This document shows, piece after piece, positions 26,594 through 34,929 of a stretch of 64,000 nt of DNA. Under the pieces are notes generated by a model. It was not told where the DNA came from and did not search any database. It was given only the letters and a program-made list of their open reading frames with translations. The DNA comes from Crenothrix sp043729335. GTDB lineage: Bacteria; Pseudomonadota; Gammaproteobacteria; Methylococcales; Methylomonadaceae. A program made the translations under genes and the position numbers. Each line of letters begins with the position of its first letter. The stretch's first letter is position 1. Where the stretch lies: NCBI RefSeq assembly GCF_043729335.1, contig NZ_JAYTLQ010000060.1, positions 62,001-126,000 on the forward strand, read 5' to 3'.

Positions 26594-27994
26594 TTATTTA
26601 ACCACGGTATGCGTTCCTAATGCCGCCAGGTAATCTGCATGTGCTTTGAACAAGTTGCTCGAAGCTTCAATGGCCATAATAGCTGCATCACCAGTGGCTA
26701 ATTCACGCATGTTAACAAATAAAATATTGCTTGCGCCTAAATCAAAGCGTTCCCGCTCACCATTTTCAAGCTCTTCCGCCGTTTTTTGTTGTTCTTTAAT
26801 CAAACTTAGCCGCTGACGTGATGCAGCAAGACGTGATAAGGCATCTTTAATATCTGCAGCAATGCGGTTTTCTGCCAAATTAGTTTCCCACTTTAACCGC
26901 TGTAAATTGGCGGCAGCGGCTTGCGCTTTACCTTTGGCTGCTCGTTGTTGTAAAGGGAAATCGAAATTTAAGCCGACATACAGTTCATCACGGTTTAGAC
27001 CAGATTTACCTTTGCCATTATCGACTGAACCTACGACAGATAAATCTACTGCTGGTGCCTGTTGGTTTTTTTGCAGCTCTAATTCAGTTTCAGTTTGCTT
27101 GGCTTGAACATCTAAGCGTTTCAATTCAGGGCGCTGCGTTTGTGCATGTACCCATGCTTTGTGGTAATCGGCATCGACAACAGGCTCTTTGGGAAAGTCT
27201 TTGGGCAATTGCTCAGTTGTGGGCATTTGTGGCTCACCTTTTTCATCACGCCAATATAACGATAGTTGAATAGCGCTCTGTTCCAGCATGCGTTGTGCGG
27301 CTACACGCCGCTCTTGGCGTTCAATGATGGCACGTTGATTATCCAGTGCTTCAAATTGTGGAATATCACCAGCAGCTACTCGTTCTAAAATGCCAGAATT
27401 ACGTTCTTCGGCTATTTTCAATAAATGCTCTGCGATCAGCAACCGTTGCCCAGCTAATACCCAATCCCAATAACGGTATGCTGCTTGCCTCCGGATATCT
27501 AGCAAGGCTTGGTCAACATCATGGCCAGCAATTAGTTGCGCTAATTCAGCTTGCTTTAATCCTGCGCGGCGGCGGTCAATCTCACGGTTACGCCATAAGG
27601 GTACATTAACGCCAGCGCGGAGCTCACCATCAGTTGCGGTAATATTTTTGCCGTCATAAATAGGGTAATCACCTGTACCACGACGCCAACCACCAAAAAA
27701 CGTGGTTCCCCAGTAAGGGGTAGGCTGCTCTACACTGACATCATAGTTTTGATTTTCGTATAAACCAATGACAGACCAACGGTTTTGTGATTTTACGACC
27801 GTATCAAACGCCCCTTGAGCCGAAATATAATCACCTTCCGTTACCATCCGCCGTTGTTCAGTAGCTAGCAACGCAGGGAAAGATTTTTCGGCAGCACTTA
27901 GCACATCGTCCAGCACTAAGGTTTGGACTTTTGCATAAAGAGCGGCCGGAAGCAATAAAAATACCAATAAGGCAACTTGATTAGTCATCATCAC
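26594..27994 (-). CDS. TolC-family outer-membrane efflux protein
   Basis: A 466-aa outer-membrane channel protein. A signal peptide (hydrophobic stretch to about residue 20, cleavage near YAK) precedes two OEP repeats rich in long amphipathic helices (AELAQLIAGHDVDQALLDIRRQAAYRYWDWVLA; the second around KAQAAAANLQRLKWETNLAENRIAADIKDALSRL). No lipobox Cys is present, unlike the NodT protein at 4175. It is the outer-membrane part of the putative exporter with the HlyD adaptor and ABC-like protein encoded just upstream (five bases apart). Confidence 0.88.
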   Translation of the reverse strand: MMMTNQVALLVFLLLPAALYAKVQTLVLDDVLSAAEKSFPALLATEQRRMVTEGDYISAQGAFDTVVKSQNRWSVIGLYENQNYDVSVEQPTPYWGTTFFGGWRRGTGDYPIYDGKNITATDGELRAGVNVPLWRNREIDRRRAGLKQAELAQLIAGHDVDQALLDIRRQAAYRYWDWVLAGQRLLIAEHLLKIAEERNSGILERVAAGDIPQFEALDNQRAIIERQERRVAAQRMLEQSAIQLSLYWRDEKGEPQMPTTEQLPKDFPKEPVVDADYHKAWVHAQTQRPELKRLDVQAKQTETELELQKNQQAPAVDLSVVGSVDNGKGKSGLNRDELYVGLNFDFPLQQRAAKGKAQAAAANLQRLKWETNLAENRIAADIKDALSRLAASRQRLSLIKEQQKTAEELENGERERFDLGASNILFVNMRELATGDAAIMAIEASSNLFKAHADYLAALGTHTVVK

Positions 27995-27999
27995 TTTTT

Positions 28000-29325
28000 T
28001 TATCCCCCCTTTAGGCTGGATTTGTCGTCCTTCACTTTTTCTGGTGCTGTAGGCTCTGGCAAGACCAAGGGGGGGAAACCATTAAAAATACGCCATAATT
28101 CATAGCCTAACGTTACTTGCCCCAATAGCACCCAACCATTGACTCGTACCCCTTGGCGTAAAAAACGAGGTTCGGGCCAGGCTATATCGTTTTTATCAGG
28201 TGAAACCAGAACGCGGAAATGGCCTTTACCATCATCAGTCGAATCAATTAAGGTAACTTGGCCGCCAAAAGAACCAATAGAAAACTCAGGCCAACCGCCA
28301 AATTGAACAGCAGGATAGCCTTCAAATTGCAAACGGACATGGCTGTTTTTGACCACCAAAGGTAAATCATTGCCATCTAACCACAGTTCGACAGCCCTTT
28401 CCTGGCTATCGGGCACTAAAATGGCCAACGCTTGGCCCGCTTTAATGAGTTCTGCGCCCGGATTGGTTAAAAGCCGCAAGATGGTCCCTTCTCTAGGGGC
28501 AACAATGGTTTGGGTCATTTGGCGTGCTAACCGGGTTTCCAGCTTGAGTAATTCGGCTTTAACGTAATTTTGATCTTCTATCGCTTTATTGAGTTCAGAA
28601 CGGCTTTTTTCGATAGCCGAGGTGGTGTCGTTGCCTAATTTGCCAGCATCGGAACTGAGTGCGTCTATTTCACTGTTGGCGGCTTGCAAGCTGGCTTTTG
28701 CACGTTCATATTCGGTTTCGCGCTGGGCTTTTTCCAGTTCGGCTAATTCTAAGGTGCGTTTGGAAGCTAGGCCTTTGCTGAACAAACGTTGTTGACGTAC
28801 TAAGTTAAGTGCGGAAGTTTTTTGTGCCGCATTTGCTGCTGCCAAAGCTTGTTGTGCAGCTTTATTGCGTTCACGCGCCATCAATATGCGCGAGTCCGCC
28901 GCTGACAAGGCTTGTGGCCTAGCCAGTTCTGCCATACGCAATTGAACTTGTAATGTTTGTAGGCGTCGGTCAACGGCTGCTTGGCGTTCTAAGACTACTT
29001 TTTTCTCAGCTTCAATTCGTTGCAAAAAATGCGGGTCATTATCGAGCATTTGGGCCAACACCTGACCTTTTTTTACCCGTGTACCTTCGGTAACAAGCCA
29101 ATGAGCAATCCGCCCTTCAATGGGAGCATCAATAAATTGTTGTCGTTCGTAAGGAATAAAGGCAATCACTCGCCCATAACCCCGTACGTTTTGTTGCCAA
29201 GGCGTTAACATCAAGAAAATTAACAGTAATAAAAATAATACCAGTAATGAACGAGCAATTTTACCAGCCAGCGGCCAAGTGGTGGCCTTATCTAAAGCAC
29301 TGAGTTGTGTTTCGGGTAGAATCAT
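28000..29325 (-). CDS. HlyD-family periplasmic adaptor of ABC exporter
   Basis: A 441-aa adaptor with one N-terminal membrane helix (about residues 24-43), a lipoyl half-motif (IDAPIEGRIAHWLVTEGTRVKKGQVLAQM), a very long coiled-coil hairpin (roughly residues 100-270) and the second lipoyl half (IVAPREGTILRLLTNPGAELIKAGQ). The long hairpin resembles type I secretion adaptors more than RND ones. Its C-terminus is charged. It lies six bases downstream of the ABC-like gene and five upstream of the TolC-type gene, so all three are one operon and probably one trans-envelope machine. Substrate unknown. Confidence 0.88.
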   Translation of the reverse strand: MILPETQLSALDKATTWPLAGKIARSLLVLFLLLLIFLMLTPWQQNVRGYGRVIAFIPYERQQFIDAPIEGRIAHWLVTEGTRVKKGQVLAQMLDNDPHFLQRIEAEKKVVLERQAAVDRRLQTLQVQLRMAELARPQALSAADSRILMARERNKAAQQALAAANAAQKTSALNLVRQQRLFSKGLASKRTLELAELEKAQRETEYERAKASLQAANSEIDALSSDAGKLGNDTTSAIEKSRSELNKAIEDQNYVKAELLKLETRLARQMTQTIVAPREGTILRLLTNPGAELIKAGQALAILVPDSQERAVELWLDGNDLPLVVKNSHVRLQFEGYPAVQFGGWPEFSIGSFGGQVTLIDSTDDGKGHFRVLVSPDKNDIAWPEPRFLRQGVRVNGWVLLGQVTLGYELWRIFNGFPPLVLPEPTAPEKVKDDKSSLKGG

Positions 29326-29331
29326 TGTTGG

Positions 29332-30996
29332 CTAGCCCACAATTGTGGTTGGGTTTTCTACAAAAACACCCTTGACGATTTTACCGCGCCTATTACACAG
29401 GTTAATCACTTTAGGTTCATGGCTGGTAACAATTAAGGTCCAAGAAGCCTGTTTAGTAAATAACACGGCCAAAAGGCTAGGAAGCACGCGGCTATCAATG
29501 CGGTCAAGCACATTATCCAGTAATAAGAGCCTAGGGTTGCCGACAATGGCGCGGGCTAAGGTCAACCGTAAAGTTTGTTCGTTGGTTAAAGGCTTGCCAT
29601 GAATAGATAATCGGGTGTTCAATCCTTCCGGCAATAATAAAATGTCATCGAGTAAACCAACATTTTCCAATGCCTGTTTTAGCGCCTGTACAGGTAAATC
29701 ACGCCCTAATTGCACGTTGTCCAGGACAGATTCTTCCAAAATTTCTGGTTCGCGCACCAATGCAATCGTGTTGCGTAGCTGTCTGAGGTTGAGGTCGCGT
29801 AAATCTTGCTGATCTAAACACACATGGCCTGTCAGGGGAATCCGCAAACCATATAAGGTATCAAATAGGCTGCTTTTATCTGCACCTTCGGTAATGGCTA
29901 GTTGTTCACCCGATACCAAATGCAGGTTGAAGTCAATTAACGCATCATAATCGGTATTGAGCGGCAGGGATAAGTCAACGACATCCACTTGGTAAGGCGA
30001 AGCTTTGTTTTGTGGTGTAATGCCTGTTACTGAGTCCTGGGGGAGTTCGAGCAAATAGTTGATTTTGTCGGTACTGGCAACCATTTCATAAAAATTATCC
30101 AGTGTTTTGCCTAAGCGGGTCAAGCCATAGATCATAACGTTTACCACCAATTCAGCGGCGATCAGTTGGCCGAGGCTTAACTGGCGTTCAATGACCATCC
30201 AGCCTCCCATGCCTAATAGCAGCGTATTGGCCAGAGTATGCAGGATGAGGGCGCCGGTATTTTGCCGCGATAAAATGCGAAAATGTTTAGCGGAGGCTTC
30301 TAAATAAGTTAGTGCGATGCCATTGGTTTGTTGTTTTAAAAATGCTTGGCCTTGCTCGGTTTTGCCTAGCATCGGGTTAGCCGCTAAATTTTCTAACCAG
30401 GCCAGGGCATCGTACTTGGCTTTAGATTGCTCAATAGCGGCATTAATGCCATTTTTGCCTAATACAAACAAGATGAACACGATGGCGGCAATTAGGAATA
30501 AGTCAAATGCTAACAATAAAGGATGGTAAAACGCCAATAACACCATGCCAATGAGGGTCTGCAAAAAATAACCCAAGGTTTCCATCAGCAACACAGCCGC
30601 AGTTTTCTGCAAGGTGACAACATCGAGAAAGCGGTTGGCCAATTCGGGCAAATGTTGTTTGTCACGTAGGCTGTAAGACGCTTGTTGCAAGTTGAAAGCC
30701 GCCTCGCCAAATAAACGCACGAATAAGCGGCGTTGTAGCATATCAATCACGTAAAATTGCAAACCAACCAGAAAATTGCTAAATCCAACCAAAACAAACA
30801 AAATCAAGGTCAACACTATCAATGGCTGGAACAAAGCGCCAAACGAGATAGTATTAACCAACGCTTGCACAGCAACCGGCGTGGCCAGGGACATCAGGCC
30901 AATACCAACACCGAAAGCCAGCAAGGTCTTAATGTCGTGTTGCTCAATGTTAATGAGCAATTTCAGCCGGTTTAATGGGTTATGTGTAGATGCCAT
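29332..30996 (-). CDS. ABC exporter half-transporter with degenerate nucleotide-binding domain
   Basis: A 554-aa protein with an N-terminal ABC type-1 transmembrane domain (about residues 20-300) and a C-terminal ABC ATPase-like domain (345-550). The nucleotide-binding motifs are eroded: the Walker A position reads EGADKSS (370-376) rather than G4GK(S/T), the Q-loop region reads LVREPE, the signature is LTNEQ (470-474) instead of LSGGQ, and Walker B LLLLDN has Asn495 where the catalytic Glu belongs. The H-loop His526 (TSHE) remains. No C39 peptidase domain is present. The frame is intact and the partners are well formed, so it is not an obvious pseudogene; it may be a non-hydrolysing or partner-dependent ABC protein. 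Confidence 0.85.
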   Translation of the reverse strand: MASTHNPLNRLKLLINIEQHDIKTLLAFGVGIGLMSLATPVAVQALVNTISFGALFQPLIVLTLILFVLVGFSNFLVGLQFYVIDMLQRRLFVRLFGEAAFNLQQASYSLRDKQHLPELANRFLDVVTLQKTAAVLLMETLGYFLQTLIGMVLLAFYHPLLLAFDLFLIAAIVFILFVLGKNGINAAIEQSKAKYDALAWLENLAANPMLGKTEQGQAFLKQQTNGIALTYLEASAKHFRILSRQNTGALILHTLANTLLLGMGGWMVIERQLSLGQLIAAELVVNVMIYGLTRLGKTLDNFYEMVASTDKINYLLELPQDSVTGITPQNKASPYQVDVVDLSLPLNTDYDALIDFNLHLVSGEQLAITEGADKSSLFDTLYGLRIPLTGHVCLDQQDLRDLNLRQLRNTIALVREPEILEESVLDNVQLGRDLPVQALKQALENVGLLDDILLLPEGLNTRLSIHGKPLTNEQTLRLTLARAIVGNPRLLLLDNVLDRIDSRVLPSLLAVLFTKQASWTLIVTSHEPKVINLCNRRGKIVKGVFVENPTTIVG

Positions 30997-31061
30997 AAAA
31001 ATACAGTTAAGTTTTTGATTTTATCCGATCAGTTTTTTTTCGATAGGCTATTTGAATCCAT

Positions 31062-31475
31062 TTAAGAAAACAAAGCCAACACTGAGCCTATCACAAGAAA
31101 TTGGATGAGCGTCATGTATTTATCCGATTTTGGCTGGGCTAGCCAGCGGCTATAGGTGTTTTTTAAAACCTTATAGGCTCTACGTGGAATCGGCCAAGCC
31201 AAGCCGGCCAACATCGTGAAGCCTAGCCAAAAGGTCATAATTTCGGCCTGTCTTGGCGATACCTTAAATAACCACTCAAGTAGATGTTCTAACCCCCATT
31301 CTATTATTGACACCAATACATGCAAAAAATGCCCCAGTGTAAATAATAGGTCGTGGCCAAACATCAGCAAGGCAAAACCTACCAGTAAGCTATGGAGTAT
31401 TTTGATGCCTATTTGTTGCCATAAATCATAGGGATACTTATTTAGCCATTTTCTGGATGTGCTAGCTGTCTTCAT
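31062..31475 (-). CDS. Small polytopic membrane protein upstream of the ABC exporter
   Basis: A 137-aa protein of unknown function with a basic N-terminus and three to four hydrophobic segments (about residues 20-45, 46-65, 80-97 and 120-137). YPYDLWQQIGIKILHSLL and the PRRAYKVLKNTYSRWL loop are its most distinctive parts. It is transcribed in the same direction as the exporter genes, 65 bases upstream of the ABC-like gene, so it may be the first member of that operon, though a separate promoter could fit in the gap. No family recognised. Confidence 0.6.
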   Translation of the reverse strand: MKTASTSRKWLNKYPYDLWQQIGIKILHSLLVGFALLMFGHDLLFTLGHFLHVLVSIIEWGLEHLLEWLFKVSPRQAEIMTFWLGFTMLAGLAWPIPRRAYKVLKNTYSRWLAQPKSDKYMTLIQFLVIGSVLALFS

Positions 31476-31622
31476 GATAAACTCCTCGCAGTTGTGGAAG
31501 GATTGATTGCTTAAACAAAGGGGTTTATTGGTATTTAATATATCGGCCTATCTAACTCCTTAATAGCTTGCTTAAGTTTCAACGGTCAATTAAAACTCTC
31601 CGCAAAAATGAAAATTCTCCGA

Positions 31623-31643
31623 CCTGAACACAGGGAGTTCAGG
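31623..31643. terminator. Hairpin CCTGAAC/GTTCAGG downstream of bioD
   Basis: CCTGAAC (31623-31629) and GTTCAGG (31637-31643) form a perfect 7-bp stem with a 7-base loop, followed on the + strand by only three T. It sits between the bioD end and the start of the exporter operon and may help terminate bioD transcription, though the U-tract is weak on both strands. The rest of the 226-base gap shows nothing else. Confidence 0.4.
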
Positions 31644-31701
31644 TTTACAGCCTGTTCCTTGATGCCCCCGTAGGAAGTGGCCGTGCCGATGCTGGTAGAC
31701 G

Positions 31702-32430
31702 TTATCTGACAGGATTTTCACAACCACCTACCAGACGATCAACCAAATTTATCAGCCGAGGGCAAGGTAACAACCAAGCGGGTTCGGTACTATCGGCTAC
31801 GTAGTAACTGGTCACAATAACCAGCTCACCCAGCCAGCGGGAAAGCTCTGTCGCGTTATCCATTTGCGGATCAATATCCGTTGTAACCTGATTTAAAATG
31901 ACCGCCGCCAACGTCAGGCCCCGACGTTTGATCGCTTCCACAGCAAGTAAAGTTTGGCTGATGACACCCAACCGATCCGGAGCGATCAGTAACACCGGTA
32001 AGGACAGAGCTACGGCAAGATCAGCATTCAGTACTCCCGAAGCCAAGGGCGAATAGAATCCGCCAGCACCTTCAACCAGTAAGAAATCGGAATCTACCAC
32101 CCCTTGGCGGCAAACGGCAGTAACATCACCGAGTGTCAGGGTTTGACCGGCCAGATTTGCCGCCCTTTCCGGCGATAAAGCCGATTCAAACCGGTAAGGG
32201 CAAATGTGAGCCAACTGCTCATCGCTGCCAGCGGCAACCTGCAGAGTAATGGCATCGGCAGGGATAAGGTCGTTTTCGCCACGCAGGCAACCGGACTCCA
32301 CCGGTTTGCGTGGGCGCACAACCAAGCCGCGTTGGTTGAGATGATGCGCGATGTTTGCGGAAATGCGGGTCTTGCCGACACCCGTGTCAGTGCCTGTTAC
32401 GAACAGTCCGCGCCGAATCAAATTAGCCAT
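31702..32430 (-). CDS. bioD: Dethiobiotin synthetase BioD
   Basis: A 242-aa ATP-dependent carboligase making dethiobiotin from 7,8-diaminopelargonate, the penultimate step of biotin synthesis. P-loop GTDTGVGKT occupies residues 13-21, followed by the substrate-binding RPRKPVESGC and the LLVEGAGGFYSPLA motif, all characteristic. It stands alone; bioA, bioB, bioF, bioC and bioH are not in the window. About 190 bases upstream (32431-32618) separate it from murF with no recognisable gene; its promoter is presumably there. Confidence 0.93.
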   Translation of the reverse strand: MANLIRRGLFVTGTDTGVGKTRISANIAHHLNQRGLVVRPRKPVESGCLRGENDLIPADAITLQVAAGSDEQLAHICPYRFESALSPERAANLAGQTLTLGDVTAVCRQGVVDSDFLLVEGAGGFYSPLASGVLNADLAVALSLPVLLIAPDRLGVISQTLLAVEAIKRRGLTLAAVILNQVTTDIDPQMDNATELSRWLGELVIVTSYYVADSTEPAWLLPCPRLINLVDRLVGGCENPVR

Positions 32431-32618
32431 TAATCCCCCGTTGTTCTATTGAAGTTCAATGAATTGCCCCACGATTCTTCATCGTTTGTTTTAATCGCAG
32501 GCAATCCATATTTGATATTTACACTTTCATATTGAATCAGCCCGTCCTATACCTCAAGTAGTCTTGGTAGTCCGCCCCATGAAATACCCATATCACTTCT
32601 GCTATGAATTTCGTTTTA

Positions 32619-33974
32619 TTAACTTGAACACTGTAAAATATTTTCAACAACATTTTCTAATTCCATACACCGAGAACCCTTAATCAAAACATTAATGCCA
32701 GGTCCCAGTTGTTGCAGCATTACTTTGAAAAGCGCTTGATTATTGGCGAAATGACTTGCGCCTTGCCCAAAACTGTTGGTAGCAAAACGGGCAAGATCGC
32801 CTACAGCCAATAAGCATTCAACACCCGCAGAACGAGCGGCGTAGCCTGCCTGAGTATGCCAGGATTCGGCCGCATCGCCGAGTTCAGCCATATCACCTAA
32901 AACCAAAATTTTTTTACCCGACAAAGAAGACAATGCTTCTAATGCCGCCAGCAGCGAGGAGGGGTTTGCATTGTAGGTATCATCAATAATAAGGGCGCCA
33001 CTAACCGATAATTGGGGCTTCAACCTTCCTTTGATGGGGCTAATAGACTCCAAACTGGCGGCAATCGTGTTTAGCCCCACATCCAAAACCAAGCATGCAG
33101 ATACCGCTGCTAAGGCATTCAGGGCATTATGCTGCCCCATTAGATTCAAGTGACATTGGGTTCTCCCCCAAGGTGAATCAATAGACAGTTGACCGCCAGT
33201 GGGCGTAGGCTGCCAATAACCGCGCACATCTGCGCCAGGGTTAAGGCCAAATTGTAGGCAATGCCGTTTGCCCAACTGGCTATGCCAAATAGGTTGGCAT
33301 GGATCGTCACCGTTGAGGATAGCGATACCGTTGCCCTCCATGGTTGCAAAAATTTCGCCGTTAGCCCTTGCCGCACCCTCTACCCCACCAAACCCTGCAA
33401 CATGGTCTAATCCGGCATTGGTAATTATTGCAATATCAGGTTGGGCAATATTGCCAAGGCGGGTGATTTCCCCATGGCTATTGGCACCCATTTCTATGAC
33501 GGCGGCCCGATGGCTGGCATTAAGCCTTAGCAAATTTAGGGGCACTCCCAGTTCATTATTCTGATTGCCCTGCGTTGCCAATACGGCGGTATCCCCATAG
33601 TGGCATTGCAAAATGGTGGTGACCATTTCCTTAACTGTGGTCTTGCCATTGCTCCCCAAAACACCTATAACAAGTAACCCGTATAGCTGCTGCCAAACCG
33701 TGGCCAACTGTCCTAATCCCTGCACAACGTCTTTTGCAAGCAATAAGGGTAACTGCGTGGCCACAAGCCGACTGACTAATGCAGCACTAGCCCCCCTTGA
33801 TTTTGCATCTTCAATATAATCATGCCCATCATGCCGGTAGCCTTTAAGCGCCACGAACAGTGAACCCGGTTCTACAAGCCTAGAATCAATCGCTATGCCA
33901 TTAAATTCAGCATCCTGACCGATCAGTGTGGCATCAGTCCATTGTGCAGCTTTAGACAACGTTGCTTTGATCAT
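32619..33974 (-). CDS. murF: UDP-N-acetylmuramoyl-tripeptide--D-Ala-D-Ala ligase MurF
   Basis: A 451-aa Mur ligase adding D-Ala-D-Ala to the peptidoglycan precursor in the cytoplasm. ATP-binding GSNGKTTVKE, then TQGNQNNELGVPLNLL, EMGANSHGEI and the C-terminal DDTYNANPSS are the MurF pattern. I choose ATG 33974, preceded by GAGGG at eight bases, over the in-frame ATG at 33989. It lies 21 bases after cysD, apparently in one transcript with it, and outside the division/cell-wall (dcw) cluster where murF usually resides; whether it is the only copy cannot be judged here. Confidence 0.93.
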   Translation of the reverse strand: MIKATLSKAAQWTDATLIGQDAEFNGIAIDSRLVEPGSLFVALKGYRHDGHDYIEDAKSRGASAALVSRLVATQLPLLLAKDVVQGLGQLATVWQQLYGLLVIGVLGSNGKTTVKEMVTTILQCHYGDTAVLATQGNQNNELGVPLNLLRLNASHRAAVIEMGANSHGEITRLGNIAQPDIAIITNAGLDHVAGFGGVEGAARANGEIFATMEGNGIAILNGDDPCQPIWHSQLGKRHCLQFGLNPGADVRGYWQPTPTGGQLSIDSPWGRTQCHLNLMGQHNALNALAAVSACLVLDVGLNTIAASLESISPIKGRLKPQLSVSGALIIDDTYNANPSSLLAALEALSSLSGKKILVLGDMAELGDAAESWHTQAGYAARSAGVECLLAVGDLARFATNSFGQGASHFANNQALFKVMLQQLGPGINVLIKGSRCMELENVVENILQCSS

Positions 33975-33995
33975 TGTTTTAACCCTCATCAGGTT

Positions 33996-34913
33996 TTAAA
34001 AATAGCCTTCCCGTTTCTTCTTTTCCATAGAACCGGCCTGATCCTGATCCAGGAGCCGTCCTTGTCTTTCGCTTTGTCGGGTGACCAACATTTCAGCGAT
34101 AATGTCCTGGACGCAAGTGGCATTACTTTCTATAGCGCCGGTTTGGGGATAACAGCCCAAAGTACGGAAACGAATTTGGCGCTCTTTCAGGCTGTTACGT
34201 TCGTTGTGGTTTAAATGCGGCAGCATCCGCCCGTCATCCAAGGCCAGAATCTGCCCGCTACTTTCGTCAATCCAGCTTAGCCGTTGCGCTGAAAAGTACA
34301 GTGGCACCAGATCAAGATTTTCCAGCAGGATATATTGCCAAACGTCCAGTTCAGTCCAATTGGAGAGCGGAAAAACCCTGACCGATTCGCCACGGTCAAT
34401 TTGGGCATTATAAATTTGCCACAGTTCAGGCCGTTGTTGCTTTGGGTTCCACTGGTGGTTGGCATCCCTAACCGAAAACACCCTTTCTTTGGCGCGCGAC
34501 TTTTCCTCATCACGGCGTGCGCCACCCAGGGCCGCATCAAAACTGTACTGATTCACGGCTTGTTTCAATGCTTCGGTTTTCATCAGGTCGTTATACTTGA
34601 CCGAACCTGATTCGATAGGGTGTATGACCGCTGCCAGCGCTTCCTGGTTGATGTGGACTATTAGCTTAAGCCCCAAACTGGTAATCAGGTTGTCCCGAAA
34701 ACGTGCCATTTCGGCAAACTCCCAGGTAGTATCGATATGCAATAAGGTAAAAGGCAGATTGCCGGGCCAAAAAGCTTTTCTGGCCAGGTGCAGCATGACT
34801 GTCGAATCTTTACCAATGGAGTAAAACAGGCACGGCTTCTCAAAACAGGCGGCCACTTCCCGTATAATAAAGATGCTTTCAGCTTCCAACTGTTTTAAGT
34901 GCGTCAAATTCAT
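33996..34913 (-). CDS. cysD: Sulfate adenylyltransferase subunit 2 CysD
   Basis: A 305-aa PP-loop ATPase that adenylates sulfate in assimilation, normally as a complex with the GTPase CysN. The PP-loop is SIGKDST (residues 32-38), followed by LLHIDTTWEF, the GGARRDEEKSRAKERV signature and FPLSNWTELDVWQYI; the protein ends in RQGRLLDQDQAGSMEKKKREGYF as CysD does. A short region near residues 213-236 (SSGQILALDDGRMLPHLNHNER) diverges from the usual. Downstream, where cysN is expected, lies murF; upstream is ppc. The partner gene must be elsewhere, or this is an extra copy. Confidence 0.93.
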   Translation of the reverse strand: MNLTHLKQLEAESIFIIREVAACFEKPCLFYSIGKDSTVMLHLARKAFWPGNLPFTLLHIDTTWEFAEMARFRDNLITSLGLKLIVHINQEALAAVIHPIESGSVKYNDLMKTEALKQAVNQYSFDAALGGARRDEEKSRAKERVFSVRDANHQWNPKQQRPELWQIYNAQIDRGESVRVFPLSNWTELDVWQYILLENLDLVPLYFSAQRLSWIDESSGQILALDDGRMLPHLNHNERNSLKERQIRFRTLGCYPQTGAIESNATCVQDIIAEMLVTRQSERQGRLLDQDQAGSMEKKKREGYF

Positions 34914-34929
34914 GAGGCTTCCCTTGTTA

